From Arthrobotrys musiformis (Eukaryota; Ascomycota; Orbiliomycetes; Orbiliales; Orbiliaceae), in assembly GCA_036971715.1 (NCBI GenBank), contig JAVHJL010000009.1:1054001-1118000 (forward strand): a DNA stretch of 64,000 nucleotides. The letters run 5' to 3'. Below, in pieces: positions 36,062 to 48,178 of this stretch; the stretch's first letter is position 1; each line of letters opens with the position of its first letter. Position numbers and translations under genes: made by a program. The notes below the pieces were generated by a model. The model was not told the origin of the DNA and searched no databases. It saw only the letters and a list, made by a program, of their open reading frames with translations.

Positions 36062-37606
36062 TATCTTGCAGCATATAAGCGGCACTCCTAGTACTCGTTC
36101 CTGCCATTCTTTTATTGTGTATATGAAACCACGAAGCACACAGCCCGCAAAATTAGGAAGGGCTGGTTCTCGTTGGTGGCGGACGCCGGGAAAAGTCATT
36201 TCGTACCCATATTTTTAGGCGGTACGAATGGCAAAGCAAAAGAAATTTTTTGGTTCGCTTTTTCTTCTTCTTCTATTCGACTTTATTGCTTTTGTATTTT
36301 TTTTTGGGTCAAGTACTTAGTCCCATTGTTTCTCCGTCTTTTTCTATTATATATATATATATACTTCCAATTGTTTTTAACCCCCTCTCTCCTTGAGCTG
36401 GCAAAATAAAATACAAAAGCGGCTTGTTCTTATTGACATTTTTCTACTATTATCGTTTCATTTCCCCTTTTCTTTTCTTTTCTTTCTTCAACTTCCCAAT
36501 TTTTGGCTATGGCATTACGATGTACGGGAGTACAGTGTACTCAAACCCCTCAAATTTCGATATCAAAAAAGTTAACAATGAATCAGTGGGAGGAATGGGA
36601 AGACTGAGATACGAGGGAGCAGTTTTCCAAAGATGAGCAGGAGGATTGAGAGCTAAGGCAGAAGTGAGGCCAGTTTTGAAAGGGCCAAAGGTCGTTTGCG
36701 GGGGTGGGTTCGGAGGTAGTCTTAGGGTTTTCGGGGAGATGCTTTGTAGTTGAGATGTGGACGGATAGGGCAGGGTGTGTCTGGACTAGTGCAGGGTATA
36801 TGATGACGAAAGTTTTGAAGATTGAAGTATGATAGGAGAATATGATGAGTTTAAAAACATGTAAACTGAGCACAAGGACTTAAACGTGGTTATTCATTAC
36901 GGGCGAAGAAATTTAGGTATTCCGTCGGTTTGGTGGGTATTCCGTACTTCTTTGTCTCTGTTCTTCAAAAATCGGCTTCGAAAACTCTATCTTTAGGTAC
37001 CTATATGGGGTAGACCATCCGCCGTTGGTTTCGACGACGCCATCTCGTCCATACGCCTCTCGCGCCAGTACTTAATTACGATGATTCGCAATATGATGTG
37101 CTGGATATGTAGGTTCGCTGCCTCGTAGGCTAAGTTGTGTAACGCCCGCCTGTGCAACGGTATAAGCATGGGTGGCACCACACTTGTGTAACAGAGAGCT
37201 GGAGACCTGACGTCATGACAGATCTAGACAATCTTTACAAACCATGTTGTCGCTAGAGATAAGGTTTTGTAGGCTTTTGGTTGCTAATGACAGCTATTTT
37301 AGATCAATGTTATGAGAAGGACTCAAGATGCCTGGGGATAACTGAGATAACTAGGACTCGGGAAAGGAGAATTTGAAGAGAATTTAGCTTTTATATTGAA
37401 TTATGTTTAAATCAGTACTGATCGATATCGATATATCCCGCTCGTATCATCTTAAGAGCTATCAGACCCAATAATCAAGCGGCCAAGACACTGAAAAATA
37501 TAAAAGCTTTGATTCTATGTTCGATGCCCTTTAGGAATTCCTTAAGAATTAGACTTCAATTTCCTATCTTAGCCTCGCATGTAGTATCTTAATATCATAC
37601 GTACCC
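36062..37606. other. intergenic stretch downstream of PAT1
   Basis: PAT1 3' flank with T-rich runs, an (AT)n stretch at 36348-36363 and an AATAAA near 36404. The rest shows no gene. Confidence 0.55.
36348..36363. repeat. (AT)n microsatellite
   Basis: About eight AT dinucleotides in the 3' flank of PAT1. Confidence 0.85.
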
Positions 37607-38035
37607 CTATAGTAGCCTTCTATAGAACCATGCGCCACCAGCAGCGAAGGCCAGATTCAGCCCTAGAAGTGGGTATATCCCCTTAATAGACCCCAACGCC
37701 TCCATAACCTGCGGATTCCTCACATGGTGTCTCGCCGTGAGGATCTGAGAAACGAAAGTAAAAGCACCAGCAATCCCAATTAGAAGAAACGAGTCCGCCT
37801 TCTTCGGACCTCGAGAGTATAAGTATGTAGATATGGAAAGGAGTGCTGCTGCCTGTCCGCGCAAGACGTTGTGGAGCATTTCTGCCGCAGTGGGCGAAAA
37901 TCCCAGCTGGTCGTAAGCGCGCTGAGGTTCCTGGAATAAACTTTCGTGCGATTGTTTCGGCGCTAGGAATAGGCTTGCAGAAGACAGCCCATTGATCGCT
38001 TGAAACGAATAGAAAAATATTGACGCGGATGTCAT
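37607..38035 (-). CDS. small multi-span membrane protein, unknown family
   Basis: A single exon of 142 residues starting MTSASIFFYSF. Hydropathy by eye gives an N-terminal span, then a soluble loop (APKQSHESLFQEPQRAYDQLG) and three further spans, the last ending AGGAWFYRRLL. The loop before the second span contains SPTAAEMLHNVLRGQAAALL. The start at 38035 fits best; the frame stays open upstream, but that part is mixed and unlike a protein. The size and topology recall small fungal DUF families of four-span membrane proteins, but I cannot assign one. No partner gene is adjacent. Confidence 0.6.
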   Translation of the reverse strand: MTSASIFFYSFQAINGLSSASLFLAPKQSHESLFQEPQRAYDQLGFSPTAAEMLHNVLRGQAAALLSISTYLYSRGPKKADSFLLIGIAGAFTFVSQILTARHHVRNPQVMEALGSIKGIYPLLGLNLAFAAGGAWFYRRLL

Positions 38036-38943
38036 CTTGAGGCTGGTTTTCCTTACTTTCGCTAGTCTGTGGTGGGATCGGGACCAATAGAGGACTCCGG
38101 TGAAGTTTGAAGAAGTGATAGCTGCCAACCATATAGATAGGTATCTTAATTTATATATAATTATATCATATGACACACAAGGAGCAAACTGTGCAGGTGG
38201 GCCAAAATGTGGATTCCCTGTATTATCTGCTGGGACAATAATAATAACAATAATTGCCCGACCGTTCCACAAGAGAGATAAGCTAATCAATTGTAACCGA
38301 GCAAGGAAAGAACAGGGCGGTAGGATCCCAGGAGCTTGGGGTCTAGACGCCTAAGCTTATAAGCAGATAAAGTGGTCCATTTATCAATACGTGCTTCTTA
38401 GATTCTTATATTACAAAAAAACACCCATTACTTGAAAACAAACTGAGCTAGGATAAAATGACAAACCTGCGTTTGAGCTTTGCACGGGTTCCCTGTGTTC
38501 TCAAGATTCAAGTTTTGGCTCGAGTGAGGTACTCGTCAGTATATTCTCGGGGCTCTTCCGACACGTGCACAGGAAGGCAAATATTGGGTGTAAAATACAA
38601 CATCTCAACACCAAGCTCGTAACCAACACAAGACCGATTAAGGAATTGCAACGTTCACAACACATACTTCGGGAGAATGGTCATCTCGATCGTATCTCCT
38701 TGTCAATGATTCGTCGAACAACTTTTCAAGGAACGGTTATATTTGTATTTTAGGGATTTAACGATTGACAATTTGTAGCTAGATAAAAAATGACACGAAA
38801 TGAAGCTAGATAAAATAAAAAATGAACTAAAATAAAAAAATAAACTAAAATAGCTCTCTGACCGCCGATAAAGGTTCCTCGTTGTTCCCTCACTTGGATA
38901 TCCAAGGTCCCGACGGCTCGACCGTTGCCTCCATCTCATGTGT
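38036..38943. other. gene-free stretch
   Basis: A/T-rich spacer with short A-tracts near 38780-38850. No coding region is supported. Confidence 0.55.
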
Positions 38944-39930
38944 TTAAGGGTTGTGGTAGTTGTTAAGCCAAACAGCCTGGCTATAGATAACTGGGGCCAT
39001 GGGGCCAATAAAGGTATACTTATTATGGGCGTCGCAAATTGGGATAATATAAACATCATTCCCTCCAATGGTTCCTGGCCTAGCAGCATTTCCAATGACG
39101 ACATGCCCGCCAACTAAATTGTACCTGCCAACATTGTTACACTGAAAACCATTGTAGTGCTTCGATGCGCAATCAGTGGCGGGATTACCACCATTGACCT
39201 GCCTCTCCCACAGCTCAAGCCATGCCCACCCATTAATCTTCCTGTCACCTGTGCTACCCAGCACATTTGCAAAATTACCGGCAAGTACGGCTGTAGGAGG
39301 GTTGTTCAAAACGGAGCCGTAGCCCAAAATTGAGAACTCTGGCCCGTAAACTTTGGTATGGTCGTACATTTCAACGTACTCCCCATCGCGATAAACTTGG
39401 CTGAGGGCGAGAGCGCTCTCTATTGAGAGCTCGGCTGGCAAAGCTCGCAGTTGTACAATAAGCTTGGGGTCGCTTCTCAATGCTGTGATCAACGAATCGC
39501 TAGCATTTCGAGTTATACCCTTAAAGATTTGGGCAGCACCCGGCATTAAATTTGACTGGTAGTTCCAGAGACCGCCAGAGAAGCCCTCATCTGCAGGGAA
39601 CCCAACGTCGGCAGAGTGCTCAACACATATATCGGTTGTGTCCTTGGGGAAGGTCAATAATTTCATGCCGTCACCGGAAGGGTAATCGGTGCTGCAAAGA
39701 GTGACGGACTTGTTTTCACAGTTATAAGTGTAACTGAAAACTAGCCGGCCTAAAAGAGGAACACCCGCTGAGCCAGTACTGTGGGTCGTACCGAGCTCGA
39801 AGTCTGGAGATGTAAAAACGTTCTCTCCATGTTCGAAGGTTACTTTAATCTTATGGACCTTCCCTGGAAGCTCAAGGCTTCGAATATTGTAGGCAAGGGG
39901 CGAGCCAACGGAGAAAGTTACGTTTGGCAT
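38944..39930 (-). CDS. orphan protein with possible zinc-binding C-terminal domain
   Basis: One exon, 328 residues, starting MPNVTFSVGSPLAYNIRSL. The N-terminal 110 residues look beta-strand-rich (KIKVTFEHGENVFTSPDFEL, RLVFSYTYNC). The middle is helical (DSLITALRSDPKLIVQLRALP). The last 95 residues contain WLELWERQ, then C254, C264, GGHVV with H276, and YIIPICDAHN with C299 and H302. The GGHV plus IIPxCxxHN pattern resembles treble-clef or HNH-like zinc domains that I recall from small bacterial and fungal proteins. Metal binding is an inference from these Cys and His positions. There is no signal peptide. It is the first member of a group of orphan genes at 38.9-49.7 kb. The upstream in-frame extension is A/T-rich and is unlikely to be coding. 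Confidence 0.6.
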   Translation of the reverse strand: MPNVTFSVGSPLAYNIRSLELPGKVHKIKVTFEHGENVFTSPDFELGTTHSTGSAGVPLLGRLVFSYTYNCENKSVTLCSTDYPSGDGMKLLTFPKDTTDICVEHSADVGFPADEGFSGGLWNYQSNLMPGAAQIFKGITRNASDSLITALRSDPKLIVQLRALPAELSIESALALSQVYRDGEYVEMYDHTKVYGPEFSILGYGSVLNNPPTAVLAGNFANVLGSTGDRKINGWAWLELWERQVNGGNPATDCASKHYNGFQCNNVGRYNLVGGHVVIGNAARPGTIGGNDVYIIPICDAHNKYTFIGPMAPVIYSQAVWLNNYHNP

Positions 39931-41476
39931 GGCGTATTTGCTATAATAATATAAAATGTATAAAATAATGTAGCAGTAGGATAATATATCTTGGCGTGGG
40001 ATTCTGGAGCTTGTGCCAAGCTCGAGATTGAGGATGCTTTGTTTGATTGTATAGCTTAAAGTTTCAGAGCCGAAGGGGGTTTGAAGCTCATTATATACAA
40101 CGTTTGGAAGGAGCAAGCCACCCGTTGCTCTTCTTCTTCCTCAGGATCCCCTTTCTCCCTCGGACGCTCTCCTTCGTACTGGCCGCCTGTGGTCTACGCG
40201 TCCCCCGCATTGGGCTGAAGTTATACAGTTGCTATAGGGCGAGCAGGTGTCCAGTGATCAGACCATCCGAAAAATTCGTATCGATCATTGAATATGTGCA
40301 TCGCATGATTGGCTCCAGTGTAATCACTGTTTTCGATACTTCTGGATGAAACCCTTCGATTACCCTGGCACAAAAGAAAGAGCCGGAGGGCTCTTACCAT
40401 CCAATCGGATCGATAGACATAGGCTTCCGTATGCACACCACGATAATACGATAAACAGTTTGATGCATTGTATATTGCCATAGCTAGCTGAAGCCCCCCG
40501 CCCGCCCCAGCCTTCAGCTGATGTCAACATTCTCTCCCAGATGCATTGATGGGGTGACTTGCTCGAGCAGAATATGAGGCGAGGAATCCGGTTTCTAGTT
40601 ATCAGTGCCGAATAATCCTAGGCTTCCAAGAGGATGCGTGTATCATGCAAGAAGACCGATTCTGAGCCGCTTTACCAACTGTGAAATGCAAAGCGTCGCA
40701 ATCGGGGAGACCGCTGATTTGATAATAGTAATTGATTATGGGGCAGCACGGAGCAGAGATTATATTTGGACCATCCTACGATTATCGAAGCACAAAGGAT
40801 TCGGCGCTTCGCCCTAAAACTTCATCCCCCTCCCGAGGAAGGGGGGTAAAACCCCGCACTATGTTCTGTATCATATCAGACATTTCCCCATTTACCCGTA
40901 TACGACCCATGCAAAATAATATTCGTGGCGTACGTCCCGTGTGCAAGAGTACGCATGTTAGCCTCGAATCCTATGCATGTGATATAGAGCTACCTAGCAC
41001 ATGCATGTAAGATGTCTTGGACTCGAGGCCATCGCGCTAATTAGCTAAGTTGCTATCGATACCTTCAGCCCTACAAGCAAGGCCTAGATGCAGTGTATCT
41101 ATGGAAGGAATAGCTACTCAGCCCTACGTGCAGCCTGTGGTACTAAAACAAAAAGCAAATGCTACGGCTAGAACTTGCATCCGTGCTATCCACCTGCAGG
41201 GGGCACCGGGTAGTGTTTCCTTTTTTCGATCTTCGCACTAACATCGCAATCTAAATAGCGATAGCTTGAGGATTTCTCGTATGATCATTGGTTCACTCAT
41301 TTGCATGTCTGCAGTGGCAGGCGCTCACCAGTGAGCATGAGGTCAATGCACTCAGAAATTCATCACTTAGAAGCCATCCGCGGCATCCGCCAAAAAAAAA
41401 TGTACTAAATTCAATTGCAACGATCCAGAGCTAGGTGCATAAACTAACTAACAAAATTAACACTCAGAGCATAAAC
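39931..41476. other. gene-free stretch inside the orphan island
   Basis: Promoter side of the 38.9 kb gene and 3' flank of the transglutaminase-like gene. Short frames only; nothing recognised. Confidence 0.55.
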
Positions 41477-44400
41477 CTAAGAGCTGGAAATAGAAACAGT
41501 GTAGGCTACAGATCGGACCAATCCCTTGTTAGCATTTCCCACGGTCAATATCACTTTCTGCTCGCCGAGTCCGGCGACACGGAATGTAAATGTTCCTGAG
41601 GTATCTCCAGCTTTCATTTGCCAGGTGTAAGCTGTGCCAGTATCCGTGTCACCCCCACGAATGAGGGCCATAGTACCGACAACCTCGCTATCTGCTTTCT
41701 TTAGTGCAATTTTCACTGTGGTTCCGCTTTTCGCGGCAACAGTGTCAGCAGGGCCAAGGTCTTCAAGCGGATTGAAGGATTGGGTTTTTCCAGTAGTGTT
41801 AGTCTTGATAAACTTGAACAAACCAGCAAAAATCTTCCAGAGGTCAGGAGTGGGACTGGCAAGGCTCTTAAGCGTAATTTTGACGAACAAATTGCCATAC
41901 ACTACCACGACATCTGAGCCTACCCAAAGGCAGATATGCCCGACGGCTTGGTCTAGCTTCGGCGAAGCCTTAACATAGCTGGCCAAAGGGCCAATGGAGA
42001 AAGTCGTTAGATAATGAACCAGCCTCGCTTTTGCAGTTATGTAATTTTGATAAGACTCAAACTCTGCATCGAATTCTCCACTGGCGGTCTTGAAATTATT
42101 GGAGAATGTATTGATAGTGTGAAAAACTGATCTGGACAGTGATGTCACAGAAATTGTTGCATCCAGCGGCTTGAGCGCTCCTGTGAGGGAATCCGCATCG
42201 AGGGGTGCATCCACGATAATTGTACGAGACTCGCGGGCACCCGAATCGCCAAGTTTAAGCAATGCGTTAATATCGTTCTTTAGACCAACCGGCATGTACG
42301 CATTCTGGATTCCAACGGTGCTATCATCGCCTTGGAGGAAAGGCGCAATGGGATAAGTAAGGTTCGTGGATACTACTCCAACCATATAACCACGGTCATC
42401 GGTTGTGTCTGTAGAATTCACTTCTTAGCGACTTTATTTTCACTGGGTTAAATTTTTGAAGATGACTTACAAAAGCGATCACCGTCAGTTGTAACTGTGT
42501 ATACCCCTGGGGAGGTCTCGGTGATCCCATTTTCAGGTCTCGTCTTATCCAGGCGATTGAGCAAATAGGTTCCCCGATCTCGGGACCCGGAGTCAACTTG
42601 AGCAGCCGTTTCCCCCGAAGGAAGAAAAGATGCATCCAAAACCCCTTGGTAAGGGCCAAGACCCCCCGGTGTCGGGTCATACATCGATACTTCCAGCCAA
42701 GCATGCCTAAAGAAACAGGTGCGAGACTTCGAAGCTGCGTCAATCATAGGCGTAGACGCTAGAGAAAAGCTCGTTAGTTTCGTTACACTACCCATATCTA
42801 ACTGCTGGGATTCTGAACTTACCAGGTCGATCCAAAAACGTTTGCCAGAAAGGGTTATTGCATGGATTCGCCGACGCATCGGTAAGCCCATAAAGCTGCC
42901 CGGGAGTTATAAATTCGACTCCATCGTTTAAAACCCATATAGGCTGGAGTTCCGCACCCCCATAAGTATCAAGTGCAAGTGAGCATGCAAGATGCAAAAC
43001 TGCACAAAGATCAAAGGTATTACATAAAGGATATTTAAGAGAGGCCCATGCTGCAAGATCAAAAGTTCCGCCTAGGGCCCCAACTCCGTACGAAGACTGC
43101 CCTTTCGTACTATCAAACTGAGGCTTACCAAGCGCCCAAAGGGTTTTTATAACATTTTGACAATAAAACTGGTTAAGTTTCTCTTGCCTTAGTGGATCGC
43201 CGCTGGGAATATCAGTAGCCACGGGCCAGAACTGACGAAGGAGCGTAACAGGGTAAATTTGTTTAAACTCTGGTACTTTTTCCAATATTGGGTTTCCAAA
43301 AGTGCCCCTATGACCTTCGGGAGCTGGCAAATTTGTAAAATAAAACTCCAAAACCGTGGGGATAACAGTAGGAAGTGACACAAGTACTGACAAAACAAAA
43401 CAGGTTAGTTTAAATGCGTCGAGCCAAAATTTTAGCCATCATAAATGTGTGATTGGATTGACATACGAGGATTGTCCACCACCTTTACCATCCAAACAAA
43501 TGTTCCAGCCCATTTAAACGGAAGTTTCCCACCACCACTGAGCATCACTTGTGGAAACTCAACATTAAGGGAATTAACGGTCCATGTATCCTTTACATTG
43601 CCGACTGGCACCGCATCGCTTTGGAATATAGGTTTAAGAGGATCACTGAGGAGACTACCAAAAACCACACACTTGCTTGTTGGCACCGCAGACCATTCAG
43701 GTGGGGCCGTAAAGTTAAGGGTTAACTTAAGGGCGATTGCAAATGTCTTGGGGGTTGAAGCAATAACCGGATAGGCAAATGCTATCGGGCGGGTGCTCGC
43801 TTTGGTAGGATCAGATGTGTCGACATATTTCGTCGGTGACTGCAAGTCAAAAACTTGCGTCACAAACCCAGGAACTGTTAAAATTTCATTTGGGTCTGTC
43901 GTCGACACTGCAAAGCTTGGTGTCGCCAACATTTCATTGACAATCAAGGGTGGCGGTGGAGTCGCCTCGATTGGAATTGGCGGAGTTTCCTTGGTTGGGA
44001 TTGACGGAGTTTCCTTGGTTGGGATTGACGGAGTTTCTTTGGTAGGAGTCTCCTCGATAGGAATTGACGGAGTCTCCTTGATAGGAATGGACGGAGTCTC
44101 CTTGGTAGGAATTGGCGGAGTCTCCGGTCTGATAGGAGTTGGTGGAGTCTCCTTGATTGGGACTCGTGGAGTCCCCTTGACTGGAACTCGTGGTTTCTCC
44201 TTGATTAGGATCGGGGGAGTCTCTTTAATTGGGACTGACGGCCACGGATATGGTGTCTCCTTGATTGGAACTCGTGGAGTTTCCTTGATTGGAATTGACG
44301 GCCCCGGATACGGGGTTTCCTTGATTGGAACTGATGGCCGCGCATACGGAGTCTCCTGGATTGGAAATGGCGGAGTCGCCTCGATTGGAATTGGTGGAGA

Positions 44401-44643
44401 CACCTTGGTTGGAAATCGTGGAGTTTCCTTAACTGGAATTGACGGCCGCGCATGCGCATACGGAGTCTCCTCGATTGGAGCTGGCGGCCGCGCATACGGA
44501 GTCTCTTGAACTGGAATTGGCGGAGTCGCCTCGATTGGAATTGGTGGAGGCACCTTGATTGGGACTCGTGAAGTCTCCTTGATTGGAATCGGCGGGGTCG
44601 CCTTTGGAATTGGTTTTTCTAAGGGGTGGCTATGGCAGGACAT
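41477..44643 (-). CDS. transglutaminase-like protein with N-terminal KETP repeats
   Basis: Four exons (44643-43467, 43386-42823, 42758-42471, 42408-41477), all phase 1 junctions, give 986 residues. Residues about 10-235 are more than twenty imperfect copies of a roughly eight-residue unit of the form P-x-I-P-I-K-E-T. Next comes a strand-rich region. A segment that looks like a transglutaminase-type cysteine hydrolase core follows: CNTFDLC (C514 or C520), RHAWLEV (H599) and MYDPTPGG (D608). The His-Asp spacing is shorter than usual, so activity is uncertain. The C-terminus is a strand-rich, Ig-like region with GTFTFRVAGLGEQKVILTV. There is no signal peptide. The in-frame TTG at 44688 is rejected because 44643 is the first ATG and has A at -3. 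I recognise the core only by pattern; the full architecture is unfamiliar to me. Confidence 0.6.
43945..44615. repeat. coding tandem repeat of 24-base and longer units
   Basis: Imperfect direct repeats that encode the PIPIKETP-type tract of the transglutaminase-like protein. The basic period is 24 bases, clearest at 43980-44040. Some units carry 12-36-base insertions encoding YARPS or YPGPS. The opposite strand stays open for 238 codons because of the repeat. Confidence 0.85.
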
Positions 44644-47215
44644 TTTTACAATGTATAAAGTTGCTTGAACTAATAACGGGAAGCTCAACGGGCAAAGTAA
44701 GGTCTCTTCAATAATAGGAGGGTGTTTTTTTTAGTACACTGCTAGCGGGCTATGAACAAAATATACGTAGGCGAGCTCTATATAATTATATAAGCTATCA
44801 GAAGAAGGGGGGAGGAAGAGAAGAAGGAGATTTGATATCTAGTCCGATGGGAAATGCCCGAACTTGGAACGCTCTTGCTCTGAGGGAAATATTTTATCTA
44901 AATTATTCTATTCAATACACCCTATCGTCTCCCGCGCAGAGAATTCTGAATATTAAAGATGTAGAGTAAATTTAAACTATAGAAAATTTGTAAACTAAAT
45001 GCGTTAGAATTCATCACGGACGCAAGGTCTAAGCTAGCTGCTGTTGAACCACATACTCAATTAACTGGCTGCCCACGAGCTCATCAGCACGATATCAACT
45101 GATCGGAGCAAATGTAAGCCGGGATTGCGGCTGTACGATGAGCGGCTGGCAAAAACATAAAGTAAAGTCAAGTAAATTAATAAATTGAACAAAAAAAAGC
45201 CTCTGCAAGATGGAGCGATTGGATACGAAAAATTTAAAATCCAACCAACATGACAGCCCCCACCGAGATATTGGTAGGCTAGGTACCAAAGTGTGAGTGT
45301 ACGATCGTCAGGTTAATTAAGTTGGCTCGGGGTTTGCAATCGAGCTAGTTCGAAAGTTAGTCACGACTGCCCCCCTGTAGGTTAAATTCATTGCGATTGC
45401 GACTACCTACATGACAAGTCTAGATGCGGGAAGATGAACGGGGTGGAGGGACGGGCCATCATGCGGGGGGCATTCGAAACTCAGCCCTAGCTTAAGGCTG
45501 TTCGTGATTCCCATACATAGCCAGGCCCGCTATCGATGGGTATTGTCATCACACATGCACATGGGAAGACAATTGGTCTGCAAGAATAGGAATTGGATCG
45601 CACTCGGAGCTTTCAGCTACCCCGCCCGGTGACCCTGAAACCGAAAATTCTCGATCTGCATATGCAGCACGCGATATAGTATGTTGGATCTTTCAAAAGC
45701 CAAGGCTGAGAATCGCTGGTATGTATTAAAGGAATCGGCCAAAACTCGCGCAGTTATTGGTCAGTATCCGACATCTCGATGCAGTGCGGCCTGTACCACC
45801 TAGCCAAGAGTCTCAGCTACCCCGACTGCGACAGCTGCAGACCTCGATCGCCGCCTCTAGCCTTGTGTTGCAATACTGCTCAGAACGAAATTACAAATCG
45901 CACTCGTGACAGACGAACATTCACATCACCTGCAGTGCAAGGTATAATCGACGACCGGCTAGCAGGTGGCAGGCTATGCAAAGCCTCTCGAAATAAGGAG
46001 TTAAACATCCTTGCAAAAACCCTATGCAGCCTTATCGTAGGGAAACCAACGGCATAGGCTTTTCGAAAACCGAGACATGTCAACATCGACCAGCTAATTG
46101 GCCACATCAAGACTCGTGCATGGTGCGTATGGTGCGAATTAGCGGCTGAGGATCAGAAAATATCGCGCTGGCCTATGTATGAGCCAAGTGGTGCAATAAC
46201 TGGCTTGAAAGGCGAGAATGCATTGTGTCTACAGATATTAGATATTAGCGCCTGATTGCTCGAGCGCTCGGGTGTAACGTTGTGGGGTGGAACGAAGGTT
46301 TGAAGACTAAATTATTAAGAACCAGGTAATATAACGCTGAGCCCTAGCGCATAGAGTGGATCATGTTCTAACTTGAAAAATATACATGAGGTACATACTG
46401 GTACCTAGGGTCCGTTTCCATATGCATGCGCACGGGCATTAACATGGTTTGTTTGGTTTTTCGAATGTGATAAGGTGCTTAGGATTACACGTTAAAAATC
46501 AGATATTTAGTTATCGCATAGATGATGTTTGTCAATACATGTATACAGAGCTTGCAAAACCAATTTCTCAATTGAATTTAGGGTCTGCAGTTTAACATTG
46601 TAATGTTAGCTCTGACGACGTCTACGAGACAAGCAGGGCCGTAGTACTCAGGCCTGATCAGGTATCATTTAGTATCTCATATCGTATCCCTAGACTACTC
46701 GTACCCTTTTTTCGGGTTCTGACGGTATGCCCGTGCTGTTTGGGGTATCACTTCAAGCCTTGCAGCTCTTGCAGCTGACCCTATCATGATCAAAGTTAGG
46801 CTCATGTAGCTGCATCGCAACCCCTCTTTCCAAGTTTCTTGGGTGCTAAGTAACTACACTCTTCGATGTGAGGCTGGTTTTCCGACACCGGCCCGGCCGA
46901 CATATATGCATATGAAAACAATCCTCGTTTTAGAGACTAAGCTGAAAATATGCGGAACTCCGGAACATAATGCCCCCAGCCAATCGAAGTAGAATATCTC
47001 ACTTTAGCTGAAAGGCCTTGAGATTACCTTTGGGGAAAATAGCCGTGAGTAGTTTTTGAAAACCCGAAAGGAACTATCATGGGGAATTCGGGAAGTTGCC
47101 TCGTAAGCCAATTACGAACCGACAGGAAAGAGCTCCCACATACTGTCTATTCCACAATCTCAGCCCATAGCTCCCAATCAATGAGGAACGCGTTAACGGG
47201 TATGTGAATTTTACC

Positions 47216-47223
47216 TATAAAAG
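47216..47223 (+). promoter_or_regulatory. TATA box of the 47.4 kb gene
   Basis: TATAAAAG lies about 160 bases before the start codon and just ahead of a pyrimidine-rich and AGCA-repeat leader, a position that fits a strong core promoter. Confidence 0.55.
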
Positions 47224-47261
47224 GGGCTGAAGATCCTCCTCCTAGGCCCCTCTACTCTCCA

Positions 47262-47289
47262 GCAAGCAAGCAAGCAAGCAAGCAAGCAA
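47262..47289. repeat. (AGCA)n repeat in the presumed 5' leader
   Basis: Seven tandem AGCA units between the TATA box and the start codon of the 47.4 kb gene. Confidence 0.9.
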
Positions 47290-47378
47290 TAAGGCATCCT
47301 CCAGAATAGCAAACAAAAACCCTTTTATATCCACACTCATAAATTTTCAGATTTTTTTTTTAAAAACAATCAATCAAA

Positions 47379-48178
47379 ATGCCAGAGACATACACTATCA
47401 CTATCAGAAACAAGTCTGCGGACCAGACAGCCTTCGTTCTCTTCACTGAACCACCAGTGGTTAACCCCAATGATAACACCACCATTTACACCAACGTTTT
47501 CCAGCTATCTGAGCCCGCCAATAATGACGGCCACGGAACTGCTATCTTCAAAGTTGAGAAAAAGACGCTCGCTGTCTGCTTGACTTCTAAGAAGGCCCTC
47601 GGCGCTGGCACCAATGTTACTACATCTGATTGGCAAGAAGTTAACATCGGAACCTATGAACAGCAAGCCGATATCATCAACGTTACTTACGACACCGCCA
47701 AGAAGGCTGGTGATCTCCAGCCAGCTGTTAAAGCCACCGAGGCTAACAAGCCAGCCGGAGGATTCGTTATGACAACTGCGCCAGCAACCTGGACCTATCC
47801 CACTTCTAGTAAGTCTTCATCTTTGGACGGCGAGCCCGCCTTGCTTATATCTGGGAACATTTCCCAAGTCCATCAGAAAAGGATTTTTCACTAATAAACC
47901 AATTCTGTGAATTAGATTACTTTTCTATTGGTGTTGGAGCCATGGACGGCGACGATGTTCGCCCACTCTCTATCTTCAACGCCAGGCCAAACAAGACCTA
48001 CAATATCTTCCCAGTAGTTACATACTACGTCGCCCCGGCCGGTGATTACGAAGCAGGTGATATCATTGATGTTAAGACCGTCCCCGCTTCCAAGCCTATC
48101 CAATTTAAGAATGGTATCACCTCCTATATCCTTGAGTATGCCGCCGACAACGCCTTCCACGTCGTCGCCTCTTCTTAG
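47379..48178 (+). CDS. orphan beta-rich protein, paralogue A
   Basis: Two exons (47379-47808, 47916-48178) give 230 residues, with a phase 1 junction. The protein starts MPETYTITIRNKSADQ and has a strand-rich pattern: TAFVLFTEPP, KKTLAVCLTS, then YFSIGVGAMDG and NKTYNIFPVVTYYV. It aligns by eye with the next gene, including the intron position, so the two are paralogues. Codon choice is strongly biased to C-ending codons (ACC, GCC, AAC, AAG), and there is a TATA box and a leader with an A-rich start context, all suggesting high expression. There is no signal peptide. I recall similar uncharacterised proteins in other fungi but no assigned function. A sandwich fold is likely. Confidence 0.75.

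Larger units (their letters stand above)
44644..47378. other. gene-free stretch inside the orphan island
   Basis: About 2.7 kb between two outward-facing genes. Short frames such as 45779-46057 have no family resemblance and irregular composition. A TATA-like element and an AGCA repeat lie at its right end. Confidence 0.55.

Noticed and set aside
43793..44509. 238-codon open frame on the plus strand, rich in Gly-Val-Ser-Leu-Ile
   Set aside because: It is the opposite strand of the KETP repeat. The 24-base period keeps all units free of stops together, so it carries no independent coding signal.
44688..44688. TTG at 44688 as start of the transglutaminase-like gene
   Set aside because: It is not an ATG; the first ATG in frame is at 44643 and has a good context.
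45779..46057. 93-codon frame in the island spacer
   Set aside because: Mixed, Cys- and Arg-rich composition, no splice partners and no family resemblance.
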